The notes under the pieces: model-generated
The model's database searches: none
What the model saw: only the letters and a program-made list of their open reading frames with translations
Told to the model about the DNA's origin: nothing
Source of the DNA: Lunularia cruciata
Taxonomy: Eukaryota > Streptophyta > Marchantiopsida > Lunulariales > Lunulariaceae
DNA length: 64,000 bases
Assembly (NCBI GenBank): GCA_948567375.1
Contig: OX419758.1
Span: 9,429,001 to 9,493,000, forward strand
Reading direction: 5' to 3'
Program-made: the position numbers and the translations under genes
Part shown: positions 47,786 to 60,060 of the stretch, one piece after another
Layout: every line of letters begins with the position of its first letter
How positions within the stretch are numbered: the stretch's first letter is position 1

Positions 47786-48573
47786 TTTAATCCTCAAGGA
47801 TATGAGACTTGAAGAGAAACATAAAAGAAGAAACACATAATTTCACACTCAAACTTTTGATGTTCCAAAGGATCGCCTAGATTGTATTATATAGCAAATT
47901 GGACTTCCTCAAAGGAAGCTCCACCCTTGGATCAGATATATGGATGGTTGACATGTTAGAATCTCTACTCTTAGATTAGTTGCATGTATGGGTAACATGT
48001 CAATTTTGATCATATCTGGTTGGTCAAACCATCTTTGACCAAAGGGAATCTTTAGGGAATTTTCCTATAGGAATCTTTGAATCACGTGGGTGAGGTACCA
48101 TTGGAAAGATCTTGATGAGACAAACTACGAGAGAGGGAACTTTTTCTCCATTCAAAAAGAGGCCAACCTTTTCTCCATTCGAAAAGAGGGGGAAGGAGGA
48201 GGGGAATTAGTACATTTTTGAGGCTTAATTCATTTGTTTAGGCATTCAAAATTGACTCTAAAGTTTCCAAGCTATTTTTGGTTCCTGCCCTATTAGTATA
48301 AGTAATCTTTTGGTGACACCTCTATCTAATCTACCCAACCTATCTCATATAACATCCTTCCCAATGTTACCAAGCAAAGTTTCAACTTTGGATGATATAT
48401 CTAGCTTTTGGTATTACAATTTCAGGCTATTTTTAGTTCTTGATTTATTAGTAGAGGTACTCTTCTTGTGACACCTCTATGTGATTTATCTATCCCATCA
48501 TATATAATATCCTTCCATATGTTACTAAGCCAATTTTCATCTCTAGCTAATATGTCTAGCTGTTGGTATTACA
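47786..48573 (-). mobile_element. Aged LTR of the chromovirus family with a repeated 3' end
   Basis: Minus-oriented and colinear with the LTRs of the intact element (TCCACCCTTGGATC, TTGGTCAAAC, TTGGAAAG and a final GGTATTACA ending at 48418). A second partial end (48419-48573) repeats the last 150 bp, again finishing GGTATTACA. It is more diverged than the copy at 48912. Confidence 0.75.
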
Positions 48574-48911
48574 ACAACCTCTACCAATCTAATGGACCTC
48601 CTCTATAGTTGTTTGATAGCCATTTCTCCATTAACTATCAACTTGAGCCAGGTTGAGAGAATGGTGATCTCCAAATCCCTACTTCGAGGGATGGGTTCCC
48701 AAATCCACCTCCAATTTTGTATTTTGGGCTCAATTTGCACCAAATCAACCTTGATTTTACCTCCTTGTGCTCAAATCAAACACATATTGTCTCAAATTGA
48801 CTCAATTTTTAGAAATTTGGCTAGCACTTCCACGTATTATTTTCCCCATTGCCAAATCTATATCAACTCAACTATAGCTTTTGCACACTATCACTCTTAG
48901 AGAAATATAGG
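48574..48911. other. Spacer between two LTR relics
   Basis: A 102-codon plus frame (48592-48900) with ordinary composition but no domain. It is not called as a gene. Confidence 0.3.
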
Positions 48912-49442
48912 TGTAATACCAAGAGCTAGCCATATGATCTAGATGTGAAATTTGGTTTGGTAACATCTGGAATGATGTTATACATGATGGTCAGAATAGA
49001 TCAGATAGAAGTACCACCAAAGGAGTGCTTCTACTAATAGGGAAAAACTTGAAATAGACTTGAAAACTTTAGAACCAATAGCTAGATATATGATTTGAAG
49101 GTGAGAATTGGTTTGGTAATATCTGGAAGAATGTTACACATGATGTACTAAATAGATCAGAAAGAGTTATCACCAAAAGGAGCTTCTACAAATAGAGTAG
49201 GAATCGAAATATGCCTAAAATTTTTTGAAGGCAATTTTGAAGATCTAGATGGATGAATTAGACCTCAAAAATATGCAGATTCCACCCCCCCCCCCAATGG
49301 AGGAAAGACTAGCTTTCCTTCCTCCCTAGTTTGTCTTGTCAAGAGCTTTCCAACGGTACCTCACCCATTTGATTTTGAGATTCTTACAAGAAGATTCTCA
49401 TGGTGTATTTCTCTTCAGGTCTCCTATCCTTGGAGTATTAAA
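48912..49442 (+). mobile_element. Solo LTR with internal deletion
   Basis: Plus-oriented LTR of the chromovirus family. It opens TGTAATACCAAGAGCTAGCC and ends GGAGTATTAAA. It is about 200 bp shorter than the full LTR because sequence near 49405, including the promoter block, is missing. Flanks ATAGG (48907-48911) and ATAGT (49443-49447) resemble an aged target duplication. Confidence 0.8.
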
Positions 49443-50239
49443 ATAGTACCATGATCAAATATACCAACACTCAGCCAAACACTAAGATACCACCAATGCA
49501 CTCATTTCTTACACTCAATTTCCCCTAACTCTCCCTTCTTTGAGATAATCAGTTCATTCTTCCACTTGAATGATATTCAAATCAGATATGTACTCAATCT
49601 TTCACTCAACAATCCAAAAATGGGATGGATAGTATCTATGGACCACCAAATCCATTTCTCCCATACCATTAGGACTTTTGTGTCCATGTAGTACCCAAGT
49701 ATCATTTCACACAATTCATCATCTCATGTTTTGGGTAGAATTTTTTAAATACAATTACCTTGTCTAATGAACTCTTGATACTTATGATTGTAACTTACAA
49801 AGAACTTTAAATATGTTAACTGAGATAGTTGTAGGTAGTTTGATAGAGTAATAACCATGGCGATAATACCTAAAGTTATCATTGTTATGCAAAAACAAAT
49901 CAAGCATTTATTTCAATTGTTGGAAGAAAGAGACCATCAACAACAAGAGCATATAAAAGAACACCATTTTGAAAGAGAAAATCTGATTTCCAAAGCCCAA
50001 GGTATTTGACAAGAATCTGCTGCATGTAGTGGAGAATTTTGTATTTGATTATGAATGTTATCTTGAAGTTGTAAATCTTTAGATGAACAAAGACAAATTC
50101 TCTTGGCTTCAAGCCAATTGGATGAAATGGCAAAACTATGGTGATGATTTTGAGTGGAGCAAGCTGAACAATAGTTTTTTGCATCAGTCTTGACATGAGA
50201 AAATTTAAGAGTGCAATAATTAGGAGATTCAAAGCTATA
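49443..50239. other. Gene-free stretch ahead of gypsy relic 2
   Basis: Would be the place for the 5' LTR and leader of the next element, but I find no copy of the sequence at 54210. Short minus frames (131 and 132 codons) overlap each other and have no domain. Confidence 0.35.
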
Positions 50240-53200
50240 AATGCTACATAAGCCACATAGGATAAATTGATAGAAGTGAAACAGATTGGTTCCATGAGAA
50301 GCTACATCACTCAATTCCAAAGCATCATAATGCAAATTCTAGATATTCTAGAAGGTGAAGCTCTAGATCAATTAGTGAGGGGCTTGAAGTCATGTACGAA
50401 ATTGGAAGTGACCATGTGGGAACCCAAACACTTGGAGGAAACCATGAAGAAGGCTGAGCGCTTGGATTCTTTGGTTGTAACAACTTGATCTTGACCTTCA
50501 CAAAACCTACCAACACACTACACAAGGGTGGAGGAGCCGACACCGATGGAGATTGATGTCATCCAATGGAGACCACTTGGCATTGCATATAGGAAGATAC
50601 TATGGCTAAATCGTGGTTTTTCTTATTATTGCTAAATTGGATATCATATTGCAGAATGTCCACTCAAGAATGGATGACCTCAACAAATTGCCTAAATAGA
50701 GTTTGTGGAATGTGATGATTAGGGAAAAAAAGAATCCCAATAGGAGAGATCAAGCCATCTACTATGGATTTTATTAGTTCCAATGGGATTGGAGGCTCAA
50801 CATATGCAAGTTTGTTTCACTTGCAAGGTATGATATTTGATTCTGATTCTAGGATTTTTGTTGATCTTGGAAGTTTAGAAAATTGCATGTCCATGCAATT
50901 AGCAAAGGAATTAGGTATTCATATCAAACAAATCATTGGAAGTAAATTGATGATGCGGATGTTAGAAAGGGTTATGTTCTCCATATGTCACACCTTGTTA
51001 CATGCAAGATTGGGAAGGAGTATTTGGAGTATATGAAGTTTGTAGCAACACCTCTATACTATGATATCATTCTAGATTTACCTTAGCTTGAATGTCATAA
51101 AGTTCAATTTGATTGGACCCGACAATAAATTCAATAAACACCAAGGTAAGAATTATTGATTAGATTTTCTAGCAACTTTGAGTAAGACATCAAAGAATAG
51201 TCAGCCCTTAGATGGGAAGTTTATCAATAAAGTAACCATAGAGCAAGCTTTGGAGAAAGATATTCTTATTTTTGTGGTGTGGATCAAGTCAATTACCCAT
51301 GGAGAATCTAATGAGAGCTAGAAGCACCATCAAGCAATGGTTAATCAAATATTTCAAGAGTTTATAGATGTGTTTTTGGATGATCTACCAAAGGGGTTAC
51401 ACTCCAATCATAGTATGCACTTCAAGATCAAGTTATTGCTAAGAAGTACTCTAGTGAGTAAACCAATCTATTGATTTTCACCAAAGGAGTTGGAAGACCT
51501 TTGAATAACATTAATAGAATTGTTGGAGAAGGATTTCATATGGCATAGTACATCTCCTTAGGGAGCACCGGTATTATTTGTCCCAAAGAAAGATAGAAGA
51601 TTTCATTTCTTAATTGATTATTGGGGCTTCAATAAATAAACAGTGAAGAAAACATATCCTTTGCCTTGAGTTGATGACTTGGTAGATCAATTAAGTGGAT
51701 CACAATCCTTCTCCAAGTTGGATCGTTGAAGCACTATTAGTAGATTCCTATTGATAGAGAGGATGCGCAAAAGATTACCTTTTGTACAAGGTATGGGCAT
51801 TTTGAATGGACAATTTTACCTTTTAGGCTCACTAATGCTCTGGCAGCCTTCATGGATCAAATGCATTGGGTGTTGGATGGGCTATTGGATTGGTACATGG
51901 TGGTGTTCTTGGATGATACTTTAATCTATAGCAAGATGGAGGCAAAACACATGAATCACTTGCAAAAAGTTTGAAGACAATTATGGCAATGGTAGTTTTA
52001 CTACAAGAAGCAAAGTGTAGTATTTGGCAAAGGAAGTTACCTTCTTGGATCATAAGGTCTCATCAGAGAGGATCAAAATAGAAGAGGAGAAAATTAGGAC
52101 TATTACTAATTGGCCTAATCCAAAGGATGCCATAGAATTGCATGCATTTAATGGATTGAAAATTTTCTACCAATTTTTCATCCACTATTTTGCTTGTGTG
52201 ACTGCACCATTGACCAATCTCTTGGAGATGACGTCAAGTTTTCAATGTTAACCAAAGACAAGAAGAATTCAAGAAGCTAAATCATATAGTGTCTTCAAGA
52301 CCTATTCTTCAACCATATGATCTTCAACTACTTTTTATGGTTGATTTTGATGCTTCTAACTTTTTCATTGGAGATATGTTGCAACAAGAATTTCCAAATG
52401 AATTACATCCTATTGTTTTTATGTCTCATTGACTAACACTATAGAAAGGAATTACTTTGCTTGAGATCAAAAATAACTAGCAATGGTATATACCACCAAG
52501 GTATGAAGACATTATCTCTTGGGGAAACAAGTGATCATGTCAATTGATAACAAATCTTTCTTGTAGACATTGCATTTGGTATGCATAAAGAGTAGAAATT
52601 TTTAATGAGAGAAACAAAAATAATTGTTTAACAACAATTGTTTGACATCAAACTTGAGCACAAACCTGATAGGTTCCATGTCATCCTTGATGCCCTATCA
52701 TGATGACCTGATTTGAATACTCTTCTTGAACCTCTTATCACGGTGGCAATTATAACATTGTAAATTGATTCAAAAGTCCAAATCAAGTTTAAGATCACTT
52801 TACAATAAGACTCCTTCTTTTAGATAGTACAAGGTCACATTGTCAAGGTGAATATATGACAAGGAATACAAGACTTCCTTTTTCAAGAAAGGCCTTCTAT
52901 TTTATGAAAACCGGATCTATGTTCTAACCAAAGGTGATCTACAACTTGTGTACTTTCAAAAAGCCTATGACTTACTACTCACTAGTCATATGGGTGTGGA
53001 CAACACCTTAGGAACCTACAATGCCAATGGTGGTGGCCTAACATGGCATTAGAGGTTTGAGAGTTTATCCAATCTTATGAGAGAAACCAACACAATAAGA
53101 CCAATAATCAAAAGTTGAGTGTACTCCTTCAACCACTTCCTATCCCATTTGCTCAATAGGACATGTGAACTTAGATCTCATCACATCCTTGCCAAAGATA

Positions 53201-54180
53201 AAGTAAGGTCATAGAATGATCATGGTGTTTGTTAGCCTAGTAGCTTAATAAGCAAATCCATTTGGCACCAACCTTTGATATAGTGGATGCCCTAACATTA
53301 GCCCAAATCTACTTTGATAATATCTTCAAGCATCATGGGATGCCTCATGTACTCATCTCTGACCATGATCCTTGATCCACCTATAAATTTTGGCAAGCAC
53401 TCTTCAAGCTACTCAACACCAAGCTTACTTTGTCCATAGCCTATTATCCACAAATTGATGGGCAAATTGAATATGCAAATCACACCTTGGAGGATATAAT
53501 TTATGCCTTTATCAATGTTCACCACACCAATTGGAATGAATACCTTGTGGTTATTGGATTTATCTACAATAACTCTAAGCAAGCAAGCACCATATTTGCT
53601 CTTTTCTTTCTTAATTTTGGCCAAGACCCACTTGTTCTAGATTCCCTTCTTGCTCTTTATCCATCTCCCATTCTTCATACTTCCACTTTCTATAGCAAGC
53701 CAAATTTCATATCCTTCTTGCTCAAAATCATCAAAAGCAATATGCAAATCAACACCATTATGATCTCACCTTTCAACTAGGTAATAAAGTCATGCTTTCT
53801 TCTAGTGACCTACCCTTCCTACTTGGTACCTTAGTTCATAAATTTGTATTTAATTGGATAGGTCCATTTGATATCACCCAAATCATTTCTCTTATTGCTT
53901 ATCTACTTGCCATGCCTGATCATATGCAAATCCACCGTATCTTTCATATTTCTAAGTTAAAACCCTTTGTTTCTAATCCATCTTCCCTTCCACTTGTGTC
54001 CAACCTCCTCCTCCTCTTGTCCCTATCAATGATCATGAAGAGTATGAAGTTGATTATATCCTTGCATGTAGCCACATTCTTTAGAAAGAGTATCCCCTTC
54101 ATGATGCTACCTAGGAGTCTCTTTCCCTCTCCATAATGCCAAAATGGCTCTCCAGGAGTTTGAAGCTTCCATGGTGACAA
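50240..54180 (+). pseudogene. Older Ty3/gypsy chromovirus relic, gag-pol
   Basis: In order: gag (50267-50488, GEALDQLVRGLK and EETMKKAERLDSL), a protease remnant near 50800-50960 (IFVDLGSLENCMS), RT near 51570-51925 (FVPKKDRRFHFLIDY and VVFLDDTLIYSK), RNase H near 52320-52430 (VDFDASNFFIGDML), integrase near 53280-53670 (LTLSIAYYPQIDGQIEYAN, with the TER-type Glu kept in a changed context) and a chromodomain start near 54031 (EEYEVDYILAC). Stops and frameshifts are frequent everywhere, more than in the element at 31.7-38.2 kb, so it is older. No 5' LTR was found. Confidence 0.9.
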
Positions 54181-54209
54181 GGATCTTACTAACTAGCGGT
54201 GAGAGAATA

Positions 54210-54680
54210 TGTAACAATATAGAATTTCCAAAAAAATTAGTCAAGATTAACAAAGTGGTAAATGGGCCAAATTAACCAATAATTATAAGAATATTCTAGA
54301 AGTATCTAAGAAGATTCTTGGTACCTTCCAAGTATTGGATAATGTTTATGTCAAGTAGGCAACTTTTAGGAGGAAACTTCTTGGGAAGCTTTTTGACTAG
54401 CTAAGCTTACATGCCAAGTGGAAAGAAGCTTCTTGGGAAGCTTCCTAAGTAGCTTAGCTTGCATGCCAAGTAGGTAGTTTCTTGAGAAATTTCTTGGTTA
54501 GTTTAGCTTGCACTCCAAGAAGATGGCTTTTAAGAAGTTTCTCAAAAGCCTTATATATTCTCTATAAACACCAAAGCCCAAGCTCATGCTAGGCATTTGG
54601 AGTTTACCTCATTCAAGAGTTTCAATGTGATCTTTCACTCCGATCTTCCATTCTCTTATTTCTCTCCTTTGTCTTTTAGA
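54210..54680 (+). mobile_element. 3' LTR of gypsy relic 2 with internal minisatellite
   Basis: Opens TGTAACAATATAGAA just after the chromodomain reading, behind a GCGGTGAGAG purine tract. At 54350-54560 it carries three to four diverged units of about 50-60 bp (TTCTTGGGAAGCTT, AGCTTAGCTTGCATGCCAAG). TTATATATTCTCTATAAA near 54550-54568 looks like a TATA region. The right end is approximate. Confidence 0.6.
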
Positions 54681-54689
54681 TGATACATC

Positions 54690-55695
54690 CAATGGTGCAA
54701 ATGATGCAAGTGATGGTGTGTCCCACCATATGATCAATAGCCCTAACATGAAATCCGACCATCATCAAATAGTCCATGAGCAACTACCAAAATAACTATG
54801 ATTGCCAACACTATCAATGCAACTTTGAGCAAACTAGCTTGGGTGCTACAAATGTCATGACACCTCTCTAACACCTTGATTTCCAATATTCCAAATTCAA
54901 TTAATCAAATCAAATTTAAGATTGACTCAAACATGGAATTTCTTGAGCTCAATAGAAATAGCATTTTGTCTACTCTCCACCCCCACTAATAAATAATAAA
55001 ATATAAACCTCCTATAATCCGCTAGTTTGTGCACTTGGGTATAAATTTGATTGCCTTTGCTTCAATTGATCATATCACTCAAAATTTGCTCAAATCTCTT
55101 GATTTCTATCTTCAACCATAGTATGTCAAATTTTCTCTCCAACCATGGTCTTTTCTCCCCAAGTGTTGTTCTTTAACTTCCTCAAACATAAAAAATGCTA
55201 GACTTCCTATGTTGTGACCCAATTTCTTACATCTTTATCACTTAGTCTACAAAAACACATAAATATTCAAGTCCTAAACCTATCCATAATTCAGAACAAG
55301 AAAGATCATAAGACTTAGGATTTCCATCATTGATGCCATAATGTAGGCCCAAAATTTTCTATCATCCAAGTTCAAAAGTGATTAGGTGCAAAATTTGAAG
55401 CTTGAAAGCTTAATGAGAAAAGGATTTGGGAGTGGCAGATTAGGAGTTCATAACATCTCTTGCTCAAACTCTCCCTCCAAAATTCTAGCCCCCATACTTT
55501 GCTACAAATCTCATTTCCTAACCTCCTCCTTCCATTCAGGACTCCTAAGACTAATAACCCTCTCCTATTTATCAAATCTCCACCACCTATATACATGAAA
55601 GACCTTCAAAAATTACAAGATCATAATCCATGTGGCCAATCACTTAAATGTACATGGATTGATCACATAGCATATATACAATCATTGCAAACTAT
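54690..55695. repeat. Copies of R2 and R1 fragments
   Basis: 54690-54860 repeats part of R2 (see 40070-40250). The rest parallels the later half of R1 at 42500-43500. No gene. Confidence 0.5.
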
Positions 55696-56440
55696 TATGA
55701 AGTAAGTATTCATATCATTTTGATCTTGTTTGGTTTGTATGGTGCACACATTTTTGCAAGATTGTTTCTTTTTAACTAAGTCATGCTTATTTGCAAAGAT
55801 GTAGTAGAGTAGTTTATTCCTTACAAGAAAAACTTCCTTATTAAGACCATCACTCATAATTTTTTCACAAGAGGGCACAATACCTAAACAAGGGTGCAAA
55901 GGATACTACATTCAAAATGGATTAAAATGGAGTCGAGGGTAAACAAGCACAAGTGGTTATAGTGCCAAGTGCCTTTGATCCCAAAGGCCTTTTTAGCCAA
56001 CATCCATACTGAGATTTGAATGTGCCACCAAGCAAAAGATGGCACTGAGGGTTGTTATGCTCAAGAAAATTGTTAGCATGCAAGCAATTTCATATGTTGG
56101 AAATTGACTAATGTAGAATCTATCACATGTGGGACGGTGTCATCTACTTGAGGATGGAGTAGGTGCATGAAAGGACAACTTATTGTCCATCAAGGGCTTT
56201 GCATGTGTGAAGGACGAGTGCTCAACTACACCTTAACCACTAGAGGACTGAAGAGTGACCAGGAAAATTGACTATAAATTCAAGGGCTCATCAACTTGCT
56301 GCACTTTTTAGAGAGCCTTCATGCATTTAGAGTTGATCAAGTAGAATTCCCTTGTCATCTTGAAAACATTCAAAGCACTCACTCTTCAGATTTGAGTAGC
56401 ACTCAGAGTTCTTCAGCCTTACCACTCAGTCTCCTTATCC
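55696..56440. other. Gene-free stretch
   Basis: No coding frame above 78 codons and no recognised repeat. It leads into the gag-like element. Confidence 0.35.
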
Positions 56441-57500
56441 TTAGATTAGTAACATGATGTTTTCTCCTAGAAGCTATAGAAAGATATCCAAGGCCATTCA
56501 ACAAGCAACTACAATGAACAAGTGTGCCATACATTTCTGGACCAATGTTATTTGGACTAAACATTTGGATTTCCTACTCTAGAACTGGGAGTTGAGTGAT
56601 TTTGCCATCATCCATGAGACAAAGGGCCAGAGAGAGAAGACAATAGGAGGATTGAGTGGAAACTCTAACAATTGGAATGGAACATTGATGAATAGTACTT
56701 CGTCCAAGCAAATGAGTGGTAGGAGCAATGACTTTAGATACCAAGTTTGCTGATAGAGAATTGACAAAAAAGAATCAAGGTCACATTCAATGCTAAGAGA
56801 TCAAAGAATAATAGGTGAAGGTAGCTAGTTGCAAAGATCCAGCCAAGAAGGCCATCATAGAGGCAATTATAAAATTACTCAAACCAAAGCACACCACTTA
56901 TCTAACCAACAACCAGGAAATATTCTTTGAATACATGTATGAGGAGGAAGTAGTGAATTGGGCTACAAATGTTTTACTATCAAGCAAGGATATTTCACCA
57001 AGACTTCAAGGAGGATGGAGGTGCCACATTCCTAGCCCCATTCTCCATCCATTTCTACATGGAGATGAATTTGTTAACAAAGGAGGAAAGGAGAAGATTC
57101 CTGACCCACTTCCATCCTATAGGATATTTCCAGAACCAGACCAAAGGACATGCTCAAAAAGAAGTATCAAGATGCCAATGCTACATCTGCAACTTTTGGA
57201 ATGTTCATACTAGTGGAAGAAAAGATAATTACTCCAAAGATTGCTAAGAGGAAGAAGAGTAATCCAAAGAAGTAGTCCAAATCTGCAAAGAAGTTGCGGT
57301 CTAGTTGCATCCAAACAATAGAAGTGTCCTCTTCAGAAGGAGAAGTAGAGGAAATAGAGGAGGTTAATGAAGACAAAAGAAGAACAAGGGTCCTTCATCT
57401 TAAAAAAATCCACATCAAAAGCAAGAGTGGAGGAGGAACAATGGGAAGATGTACAATTTGCTTCAATTCCCAAAGATCAAGAAATGATTGAGAATCCAAT
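56441..57500 (+). pseudogene. Unknown gag-like domain, copy 3 (clearest)
   Basis: The plus frame 56815-57213 gives AIIKLLKPKHTTYLTNN, IFFEYMYEEEVVNWATNVLL. The overlapping frame 56969-57247 continues with SIHFYMEMNLLTKEERRRFL, and then a Cys-rich end (CQCYICNFWN). One frameshift joins them near 57000. An acidic stretch (SSSEGEVEEIEEVNEDKRR) follows at 57294-57491. This layout (conserved domain, Cys motif, acidic part, then coiled coil) is shared with the minus copy at 60-64 kb. I do not recognise the family. Confidence 0.5.
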
Positions 57501-58720
57501 GAAATAAGATGAGCAGAAGAAGAGACTACATCACAAAAGAAAGTGCCGCTCAACCCCATTCATATTCATTCATTCAAGAGACATAAGGCTAGGACAAAGA
57601 ACATGACCACACTGAGTACTCAAGGGACAGAGAACTTTGGCCCAAAGTGCAACATGATGTTGAAGTTACAACCAAAAATGACCAAATTACTAAGCATGAT
57701 GAAGAGGAAGAACTAGATATAGAAGTTGATGTCACAAATCATGCACCAATAGCACATAATAAAATCCAGGAAGGCTTGATTCCCTCAGCACCAATGTATG
57801 TTAAGGAAGCTGCCCATTTGTCATCCACTCAATAAGAGCAACATTGCAATTGATGGAGATTTTACTAGCCTAGTATCAAGTTGACTGCCCTAACATTTTG
57901 CACTACACCATACTCATATGTAACATGCACAAGCAGGTCTATACTAGGAATGCTAAGGAGAACCACATCAAGGAAGAGGGGACCAAAGTAAGGAACCTAT
58001 ACAAAGAAGAGTCCAAGAAGGTAACGACCTTGGTGCAAGAGAATAATGAAATCAAGAGATGGTGTGCAAACATGGAAGAAAATTATGATCACAAGGAGGA
58101 TGAGAACCAGAAATTGCAAGGAGAGTTAAGAGCACTCTGTTGGAGGGCCAATTGCACAAGAAGGATGAAGAATTGTTTAGCACTTGAAATGAGGTAGAGA
58201 ATGCTATGGTCAAGGTCATGGTCTTAGAGATACAGATGCACAAATACCAAAAGGAGGTAGCACTTCAATTGGAACACATGGCCATGGAGTTGGAGAAAAT
58301 CTAAAAACAGCAAGCAAAAAGTATCCATATGTAAGAGGCACTATAAGAGGAGTAGAATACTCAGACCCAACAATTGGAAGGGGAAAAGAGTAACCCTTCA
58401 CCAATTGGAGTAAGCTCAGAATTTCTTTGTGGAGAGGTTATAGGAAGAAGATAACTAAGAGCACTCAAGGAAAATATACATAAACTCAAGTTGCAAGCAC
58501 AAAGACTAGAGTGCCAGACCTATGAGGAAGAGAAAATAGTTCATTCATCAATTTGGCTTAAGGAGCACTCAAATTGCAAGTTTACAAAAGTCAGAAAGAC
58601 CTTAGTACTAGAAATTGCAAGGTTTAAAGCATAGATTGACCACTTCTTGAAGGAATTGAACATCAAAGGTAGTTCTTCTCAACCAAACCCTAGGCCAAGG
58701 ATACTCCACCTCATGAAGAA
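57501..58720 (+). pseudogene. Coiled-coil region of the unknown element
   Basis: Frames at 57647-57835 (HDEEEELDIEVDVT) and 57898-58197 (KEENTK.., EENYDHKEDENQKLQGELRA) are Glu/Lys-rich heptad-like text. Stops break them further along, but helical wording continues to about 58700. This would be the C-terminal rod of the protein begun at 56.4 kb. Confidence 0.45.
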
Positions 58721-59710
58721 GGGATAGTTATGTTCAAGTAAGCCAAAAAAAATTTAGATGAAGATGTTACTCTTAGTATAATGCACTCAAAATTGTACAT
58801 AGTTTAAGATGGATACATTTGGAGTTGTTTAGAATATCACCATTAAGATGACATTTGTATTTGTAGAATTGTGGAGTAGGTCATCAATGTAAACATCCAA
58901 AATTGTACATATTTCAAAAAGAATGTGCTAAGGGTTGTAGGTCCAAAGGATATAATTTCAATTTAGATTTGAGGGAAGACCTAACATCTTCCTTGACACA
59001 TGTAAGATGCTTAATCAATCTATAGGTGCTAAAGATAAAATAGGATTAGGACCTTATTTGAGTGATGTACATAGTATCTTGGAGAGATCCTTAGGCTCTC
59101 AATTCCTTTGAGGCAAGGGTAAGAATTTATTTAAGGCTTGGCCCAAAGGCACTTGTGTTCATTTTTATCATACTTGAAATTCAATGAAGAGTACTTGGAA
59201 TTATTTATAGATTGAGTCTCTTCTATTCTATGTGTTTTTGATGGTTTGAGTCAAGTAAAGGTAAGGAATTTCATAGTAAGTTCACAAGATCTTGATTGTA
59301 GATGGTGTAATTGCCCTTGATCAGGATGTGTGATTCTTGAGGAAACCCAAGGAGTGAACCTATGTGCATTGAGGAGATGATAGGGATACTTTGAGCATGA
59401 GAAGTACCACAGAAGCAAAAAGTCAAAGCATTTGGATGACATGAAGATAGATTCTTCATTTGTGCCTTCCAAGAAGGGTATTACACACTTACATGGGTGA
59501 TAATTTAGGATGGAGAGGCACTCGGAGTGAAGTGAACCATCACCTTTAGGAATAACTTGGATTAAATGTGTAGTGAAATTGAATTTTTTTCTGTAGTGCA
59601 CCATAAGAGGTGACACGACACTCTTTTGGGAGTGGTTCCTACCCAATAGGTAAGATAGAAAAATAAAGAAATTTGTGATATTGTATAACAACCCAACAAA
59701 CACCAAATCA
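58721..59710 (+). mobile_element. 3' region of the unknown element
   Basis: Parallels 7681-8530, including the CTTCCTTGACA.. and TCTTTTGGGAGTGGTTCCTA blocks. A short non-coding 3' part, perhaps an LTR, is inferred. Confidence 0.45.
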
Positions 59711-60060
59711 AAGCATTTTACTAAGTGATAGTTTGTTCACATGAGGATACGGGTCGGAAATAGTAAGATATAAATAAAATGTCATAGAATGTAGTCCATC
59801 ATTATTTCCTCTTCAATCTCTTGGGTAGAAACCACACCCACAAGAGAGCAAGGTCATTAAGAAGGCACAATATGGGAAAGAAAAAAAAAACATCCACAAT
59901 CACACCAAATTACTATCCTTAGTCTTGAAAGTGGGGTGATAATTCAAGTAAGGTGTCTCCTCCCCATTAGAAGATCCTCCAAAGATCACCTGACCTCCCT
60001 CCAAGTGACCAATCACTCCTATTGATCTATCACTCAAAGGATAATAGTCACTTAAAAGAA
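59711..60060. other. Junction between two opposed element copies
   Basis: No gene. Contains an A-run at 59879-59890. The plus-oriented element ends before it and the minus-oriented copy follows. Confidence 0.35.

Noticed and set aside
49900-50335. Two overlapping minus frames of 131 and 132 codons
   Set aside because: They overlap each other in different frames, lack domains and lie opposite the start of the gypsy gag relic.
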